A stretch of DNA of 64,000 bases from Bradyrhizobium sp. WSM471 (lineage in GTDB: Bacteria; Pseudomonadota; Alphaproteobacteria; Rhizobiales; Xanthobacteraceae). Location: the NCBI RefSeq assembly GCF_000244915.1, contig NZ_CM001442.1, positions 5,022,001 through 5,086,000 on the forward strand. Direction: 5' to 3'. The translations under genes and the position numbers were made by a program. This document shows, piece after piece, positions 59,508-64,000 of this stretch (the stretch's first letter is position 1; the number at the start of each line of letters is the position of its first letter). The notes below the pieces were generated by a model. The model was not told the origin of the DNA and ran no database searches. It saw only the letters and a list, made by a program, of their open reading frames with translations.

Positions 59508-60368
59508 CTACGCCAACACCGTCTTGCCGTTCTTGATCACGGTGACGCCGCGCGACTTCACCTTGGCTTCGAACGAGATCACGCTGCCGTCCTTCCAGAG
59601 GTCCATGGTCACGGTCTCACCGGGATACACCGGCGAGGAGAACCGCGCGACGTGCTGACGGAAGGCGGAGGCGTCGTAGTCGGCATAGGTCTGGAGCACG
59701 CCGCGGCAGGTGATGCCGTAGGTGCACATGCCGTGCAGGATCGGGCGCGGGAAGCCGGCCTTCTTCGCGAATTCGGGATCGGAGTGCAGCGGGTTGCGGT
59801 CGCCGCAGAGACGATAGACCAGCGCCTGGTCGGGGCGCGTGACGATGTCGATGGTCCTGTCGGGTGCGCGCGAGGGGATCTTGTGCGGATCCGGCTGGGT
59901 CAGGTTCGGCCCGCCAAAGCCGCCATCGCCGCGGGCGAAGCGCGAGGCAACCAGCGTCGCCAGCTTCTCGCCCTTCTCGTTCTTGAGCACGGTCTGGTGG
60001 CTGATGACGACGCCCTTTTCCTTGCCCTTGTCGTAGACTTCGACCACGGAGGAATCGGCGGTGATGTGCGCGGCCACCGGCAGCGACTGGTGGAAGGTGA
60101 TGTCGCGCTCACCATCCACCACCATCACGCGGTTGAGGTTCATCTCGCCGGGCCCTGCGCCCCATGCGGCAACGGACGCAAAGGTCGGCACCACCTTGAG
60201 CGGCCGCGGCGTCAGCGTGCCCTCGTTGACAAAGGCTAGCTCGTTTTCGTCCATCGGATCAGCGCCGAGCCCGATACCGTAGGCGTAGAGCATCACTTCG
60301 CGGTCGGTGTAGGCATATTTCTGGCCGAGGTTTTTGAGGCCTTTGAGTTCGTCGTATCTGGCGGACAT
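59508..60368 (-). CDS. MaoC-family acyl-CoA hydratase, MFE-2 hydratase-like
   Basis: A 286-residue double hot-dog protein. The N-terminal half (YAYTDREVMLYAYGIGLG) lacks the active site; the C-terminal half has YRLCGDRNPLHSDPEFAKKAGFPRPILHGMCTYG, the MaoC hydratase-2 motif with Asp and His. It should hydrate 2-trans-enoyl-CoA to (R)-3-hydroxyacyl-CoA, which the neighbouring MFE-2-like SDR could oxidise. The ATG has GGGGAGG upstream; a longer frame is not favoured. Confidence 0.9.
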   Translation of the reverse strand: MSARYDELKGLKNLGQKYAYTDREVMLYAYGIGLGADPMDENELAFVNEGTLTPRPLKVVPTFASVAAWGAGPGEMNLNRVMVVDGERDITFHQSLPVAAHITADSSVVEVYDKGKEKGVVISHQTVLKNEKGEKLATLVASRFARGDGGFGGPNLTQPDPHKIPSRAPDRTIDIVTRPDQALVYRLCGDRNPLHSDPEFAKKAGFPRPILHGMCTYGITCRGVLQTYADYDASAFRQHVARFSSPVYPGETVTMDLWKDGSVISFEAKVKSRGVTVIKNGKTVLA

Positions 60369-60395
60369 TTTTGCTGTTTTCCTCCCCGTGGTGCT

Positions 60396-60508
60396 CATCC
60401 TCATGGTGAGGAGGCGCTCTTGCGCCGTCTCGAACCATGAGGATGCCCGAAACGCTTTCTTGTCGTGGCCATCCTTCGAGACGCTTGCTTCGCAAGCCCC
60501 TCAGGATG
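60396..60508. repeat. Two adjacent palindromic repeats
   Basis: CATCCTCATGG (60396-60406) and CCATGAGGATG (60435-60445) are perfect 11-base arms. A second hairpin (60470-60508) has CATCCT and AGGATG arms around CGCTTGCTTCGCAAGC. Different family from the GTCATTCCGGG type. It lies between the DUF35 and MaoC genes. Confidence 0.65.
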
Positions 60509-60517
60509 AGGACCGCC

Positions 60518-60907
60518 CTACGCCGGCGTAAAGAACGGCAGCGGCGCGCCGTCGGTCGGCTTGAACACCACCTTCACCTTCTGGCCGATCTTCAACGTCG
60601 TCAGATCGCAATCGACGAAATTGGTCTGGAGCGACGGCCCCTCCTTCAGCGTGACGTAGCCGATCGCGTAAGGACCGGTCGGCGACTTCCGCATCAAGCT
60701 GTAAGTGTAGATCGTGCCTTCGCCCGAAGACTCTTCCCACACCGTCTTGTCGGAGTAGCAGAACGGGCAGATCGCGCGTGGGAAGTAGTGCGCCTCGCCG
60801 CAGGCGGTGCAGCGCTTGATCATGAACTTGCCCTGCTTGGCGGCGTCCCAGAACGCGGCAGTTTCGGGGTTCGTCACCGGCGCCGGATATTTCTTGGCTT
60901 CGCTCAT
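60518..60907 (-). CDS. DUF35 (OB-fold/zinc-ribbon) thiolase partner
   Basis: A 129-residue protein with a rubredoxin-like zinc ribbon (RCTACGEAHYFPRAICPFC, two CxxC pairs) and a C-terminal OB fold (YTYSLMRKSPTGPYAIGYVTLKEGP). DUF35 proteins bind acyl-CoA and form complexes with thiolases. Its start overlaps the thiolase stop by one base (TGATG), so the two are translationally coupled and are expected to form a complex. Confidence 0.9.
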   Translation of the reverse strand: MSEAKKYPAPVTNPETAAFWDAAKQGKFMIKRCTACGEAHYFPRAICPFCYSDKTVWEESSGEGTIYTYSLMRKSPTGPYAIGYVTLKEGPSLQTNFVDCDLTTLKIGQKVKVVFKPTDGAPLPFFTPA

Positions 60908-62064
60908 CACACGCGCTCCAGAATGGCAGTCGAGGCGGCGTGGCGGACGCCGAGCAGGCCGCCGGTGCCGTGGGCGATGGCGAGATCGCAATTCTTGACC
61001 TGCACCTTCGGATGCGCCTCGCCGCGCAGTTGCCGCACGGCCTCGAGAATCTTGGTCATGCCGCCGCGGTTGACAGGATGGTTGCTGCAGAGACCACCGC
61101 CATCGGTGTTGAACGGCAGCTTGCCCACCCCCGAGATCAAATTGCCGTCGGCGACGAACTTGCCGCCCTCGCCTTTCTTGCAGAAGCCGAGGTCCTCAAG
61201 CTGCATCAAGACGGTGATGGTGAAGCTGTCGTAGATCGAGGCGTATTTGATGTCCTTCGGCGTGATGCCGGCCTCCTCGAAGGCACGCGGGCCGGACCAG
61301 ATGCCGGCGGAGTAAGTGAGGTCGAGATCCTTGCCGCCGCGCGGGCCCTTCATCGCCTCACCGTGGCCGATCAGTCTGACCAGCGGCTTCTTCAGGCTTT
61401 TTGCGATCTCGGGCGTGGTCACGATCAGCGCGCCGCCGCCGTCGGAGACGACGCAGCAATCCATGCGGTGCAAGGGATCGGAGATCATCGGGGAGTTCAG
61501 GACATCCTCGACGGTGACGACGTCCTTCAGCATCGCATGCGGATTGTATTGCGCGTGGTGCGAGGCCGCGACCTTGATCCAGGCGAGCTGCTCGCTGGTG
61601 GTGCCATAGTCGTGCATGTGGCGCATGGCACACATGCCGTATGCATTGTGCGTGGTCGCGCCATAAGCCGTCTCGAAATCGGCTTCCGCGCCGGCCGCGC
61701 GCGGCGGCATCGCGCCGGTGCGCGGCTTGCCGGCCAGCGTGATCAGCGCGATCGAGCACTTGCCCGCGGCGATCGCTTCAGCGGCGTGGCCGAGATGGAT
61801 GATGTAAGAACAGCCGCCGGTCTCGGTGGAATCGACATGGCGGAGTTTCTTGGTGTTCAGGCCGAGATAATCGACCATCGGCCAGGCGCCGCCCGGGGCG
61901 TCGCCCGCGCAGAAATAGCCGTCGACATCGTCCTTGCTGAGCCCGGCATCCTCGATCGCGCCTTTGGCGACCTCGGCATGGAGCTGCGCGGTGGATTTGT
62001 CCGGTGCATGCCGGGTCGGGTGTTCGTAGATCCCGGCAATGTAGGCCTTGCCCTTGATGGTCAA
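60907..62064 (-). CDS. Thiolase (SCP-x-like acetyl-CoA acyltransferase)
   Basis: A 385-residue thiolase of the type paired with DUF35 proteins. Nucleophile C85 in DSTETGGCSYIIH, then NHPVNRGGM and IAHGTGGLLG as the other active-site loops. The start is a TTG with GGAGA about eight bases upstream. Two-component thiolase/DUF35 systems degrade steroid side chains and some aromatic acyl-CoAs. With MaoC and SDR downstream it completes a beta-oxidation-like set without an acyl-CoA dehydrogenase in the window. Confidence 0.88.
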   Translation of the reverse strand: MTIKGKAYIAGIYEHPTRHAPDKSTAQLHAEVAKGAIEDAGLSKDDVDGYFCAGDAPGGAWPMVDYLGLNTKKLRHVDSTETGGCSYIIHLGHAAEAIAAGKCSIALITLAGKPRTGAMPPRAAGAEADFETAYGATTHNAYGMCAMRHMHDYGTTSEQLAWIKVAASHHAQYNPHAMLKDVVTVEDVLNSPMISDPLHRMDCCVVSDGGGALIVTTPEIAKSLKKPLVRLIGHGEAMKGPRGGKDLDLTYSAGIWSGPRAFEEAGITPKDIKYASIYDSFTITVLMQLEDLGFCKKGEGGKFVADGNLISGVGKLPFNTDGGGLCSNHPVNRGGMTKILEAVRQLRGEAHPKVQVKNCDLAIAHGTGGLLGVRHAASTAILERV

Positions 62065-62455
62065 ATAAGGTCTCCGCTGGCGTGTCTCACTTCCGGTTTT
62101 TTCTGAACCGCTGCTGCCCTGTTGGCAAGCGCGGAAATATTCCGCCGGGCGAGAGGGCAGCGGGTTCGCGCAAGTGGACGGTGCGGTCGGAGCGCCTCTG
62201 CTTCCGGAGCAGTCATTGCGAGCGCAGCGAAGCAATCCAGGAATCTTTCCGCGGACGCATTTCTGGATTGCTTCGCTGCGCTCGCAATGACGGGAACGAC
62301 GGGCAGAACCTTAAAGGTGTTTTGCCCGACGGCACAAGTAATTTCGTTTTATCGAAAAACCCTTTTTCGCGAAAACAACCCCATGCACAGTAGAAGGGTG
62401 GTTGATTTCCAACAGGAATTTGGTGGGTGGATTAGCGACCCCCACCCCACAAATT
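62065..62455. other. Intergenic region with repeat, no gene
   Basis: About 390 bases between the thiolase start and the end of the ferredoxin oxidoreductase gene. It contains the perfect palindrome at 62212-62291 and an AT-rich stretch (62330-62400). Thiolase promoter expected here. No supported small gene. Confidence 0.5.
62212..62291. repeat. Perfect 29-base inverted repeat
   Basis: Arms at 62212-62240 and 62263-62291 are exact inverted copies; each begins or ends with GTCATTGCGAG / CTCGCAATGAC. The loop is 22 bases. A transcript could form a very stable stem. It is a different family from the GTCATTCCGGG repeats. Confidence 0.85.
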
Positions 62456-64000
62456 CTACTCCGCCGCGATCTGCCTCGGCGCGGGCGGCGGGTTGGCCAA
62501 ATCGGCGGCGAGCTGGGCGTAGCGGGCCTTGGCGTCCGCGACGGCCTTCTCCTTCACTGGGCCGTAGCCGCGGATGCGGTCGGGCAACGACAGCAGCTCC
62601 ACCGCGGTGTCGATCGTGAGCGGCGACAGCAGGCCGAGCACGGTGGCGACGTCCTTCTCGTAACCTACGATCAGGTCGCGTTCGAGCTTGCGGTCGGCGC
62701 TACGACCGAAGATGTCGAGCGGCGTACCGCGCAGGAACTTGAATTTCGCCAGCACGCGGAACACCGGAAGCATCCACGGGCCGAACGCGCGCTTCTTCGG
62801 GCGGCCGAGCGCATCGACGCCCCTGCTGAGAATAGGCGGCGCCAGATTGAAGTTGAACTTGAAGTCGCCTTCGAACTGATCGCGGAGCTGCTTTTCGAAC
62901 GCACCGTCGGAGTAAAGGCGCGCGACTTCGTATTCGTCCTTGTAGGCCAGCAGTTTGGCGTAGTTGACCGCAACGGCGCGCGTCAACGCCTCGTCATAGC
63001 CGCCCTGCCTGGCGGCGTCGCTGACCTGGTCCACCAGCTTGCGGTAGCGCTTGGCCAGCCGGCCGTTCTGATAGGCGGTGAGATGCCTGGCGCGATGCTC
63101 GACGAGCTCGTCGAGCGTCATGGCGTCCAGGGTCCTGGGCGCAACGGCCTCATCAGTTCCCTTCAGCATGTCGGCAAGTCGTGCGGGATCGGCGACGGCG
63201 AGCCGGCCGAGCCTGAACGCTTCCTTGTTCATCTTGATCGAGACGCCGTTGACCTCGATCGCCTGCTCGATCGCCTCCGCCGATAACGGCAAGAGGCCCT
63301 TCTGATAGGCATACCCCATCATCATCATGTTGGTGGCGATGCTGTCGCCGAGGAGCTGCTCTGCCGGCTTGGTGAAGTCGAAGAACACCGAGTCCTTGTG
63401 CAGCGCGGTTTCCAGCAACCCATTCAGCTTGCGGGTCTGGAAGTTGAAATCGCGATTGAGGACGAAGTCGGCGGTCGGGATGACGTGGCTGTTGATGATG
63501 CCGCGGGTGCGGCTGCTGTCGCAAAGCGAGATGGTGTCCTTGGCAACCGCGACCACCTCATCGGCGGCGAGCACGACATCGGCCGTGCCGGTGACGATGC
63601 GCGAGCAGGTCACCTCGGCCGGATGATCGGACAGACGGACGTGGCTCAGCACCGCCCCACCCTTTTGCGCCAGGCCCGACATGTCGAGGATCATCGAGGC
63701 CTTGCCCTCGATATGGGCGGCCATGCCGAGCAGCGCGCCGATGGTCAGCACGCCGGTCCCGCCGACGCCGCCGACCGCGATGTTGTAGGGCTTGTCCAGG
63801 TTCGGGCGCGATGCCGGCTCGGGCAGCGCGCCGATATCGCCAACGCCCGCCGGCGCGCGCTTGCGCATCTTGCCGCCGTCCACGGTGACGAAGGACGGGC
63901 AAAAGCCTTTGACGCAGGAATAATCCTTGTTGCAGGTCGACTGGTTGATGGCGCGCTTGCGGCCGAACTCGGTCTCCAGCGGCTCGACCGAAATGCAGTT
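62456..64000 (-). CDS. Indolepyruvate ferredoxin oxidoreductase, C-terminal part (cut by window)
   Basis: The frame is open to the window edge, so only the last 514 residues of a fused IorA-IorB-type enzyme (normally near 1150) are seen. The fragment begins with an iron-sulfur Cys cluster (CNKDYSCVKGFCPSF), followed by the gamma-like domain (VGGVGGTGVLTIGALLGMAAHIEG) and a helical C-terminus. The enzyme oxidatively decarboxylates aryl pyruvates to acyl-CoA and reduces ferredoxin. It is adjacent to a thiolase module and may feed it aryl-acetyl-CoA. Confidence 0.9.
   Translation of the reverse strand, partial: NCISVEPLETEFGRKRAINQSTCNKDYSCVKGFCPSFVTVDGGKMRKRAPAGVGDIGALPEPASRPNLDKPYNIAVGGVGGTGVLTIGALLGMAAHIEGKASMILDMSGLAQKGGAVLSHVRLSDHPAEVTCSRIVTGTADVVLAADEVVAVAKDTISLCDSSRTRGIINSHVIPTADFVLNRDFNFQTRKLNGLLETALHKDSVFFDFTKPAEQLLGDSIATNMMMMGYAYQKGLLPLSAEAIEQAIEVNGVSIKMNKEAFRLGRLAVADPARLADMLKGTDEAVAPRTLDAMTLDELVEHRARHLTAYQNGRLAKRYRKLVDQVSDAARQGGYDEALTRAVAVNYAKLLAYKDEYEVARLYSDGAFEKQLRDQFEGDFKFNFNLAPPILSRGVDALGRPKKRAFGPWMLPVFRVLAKFKFLRGTPLDIFGRSADRKLERDLIVGYEKDVATVLGLLSPLTIDTAVELLSLPDRIRGYGPVKEKAVADAKARYAQLAADLANPPPAPRQIAAE

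Overview
The window is GC-rich, densely packed chromosome that reads like an alphaproteobacterium of the Bradyrhizobium/Rhodopseudomonas group. This is inferred from the families present (FixJ-type regulators, many orphan periplasmic binding proteins, thiolase/MaoC/SDR and indolepyruvate ferredoxin oxidoreductase modules), from small secreted proteins typical of that group, and from several palindromic intergenic repeat families. There is no phage, transposase, CRISPR array or rRNA. One tRNA gene, Arg(TCG), lies at 49480-49556.

Layout. 152-1737: ArsB-like permease and a small membrane peptide. 1809-7174: sugar-acid catabolic locus; gntR and an MFS transporter run leftward, an enolase-superfamily dehydratase, a gluconate-5-dehydrogenase-like SDR and an idonate-dehydrogenase-like MDR run rightward, with a GntR-type palindrome between them. 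7190-10305: periplasmic unknown and a NarL-type two-component pair. 10321-22625: aromatic-type catabolic island with extradiol dioxygenase, P450, flavoprotein hydroxylase, FAH-family hydrolase, two IclR regulators, three Leu/Ile/Val-type binding proteins and one TctC protein. A 17-bp palindrome (TGTCCG-N5-CGGACA type) recurs at three control regions there. 22737-28331: ArsR/SRPBCC pair with twin operators, serine hydrolase, outer-membrane beta-barrel, an SDR lacking its catalytic Tyr/Lys, and an acetyltransferase.

28614-31568 is the most distinctive accessory locus: four consecutive secreted curlin-repeat (amyloid-type) proteins plus a fifth small secreted protein, preceded by a FixJ-type response regulator on the same strand. 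32165-35900: MacA/MacB-like exporter with separate ATPase and permease genes and a receiver-less LuxR-type protein. 36010-36670: non-coding repeat region. 36782-44871: secreted phosphatase-superfamily enzyme, 1-Cys peroxiredoxin, chemoreceptor, photolyase, histone H1-like Lys/Ala protein and a protein with a metallopeptidase-like motif. 44969-55477: mostly small secreted or unknown proteins, a host-attachment family protein, AraC regulator, tRNA, VOC protein, GrlR-like protein and a large PAS-type sensor kinase.

55601-64000, all leftward: EamA transporter, Nudix hydrolase, DapA-like aldolase, then SDR, MaoC, DUF35 zinc ribbon and thiolase, which look like one acyl-CoA degradation module, and finally the C-terminal part of an indolepyruvate ferredoxin oxidoreductase cut by the window edge. 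Palindromic repeats separate several of these transcription units.

No clearly novel defence or mobile system was found. The best leads are the curlin-repeat cluster, the shared 17-bp palindrome in the catabolic island, the ArsR twin operator and several conserved-looking unknown proteins.
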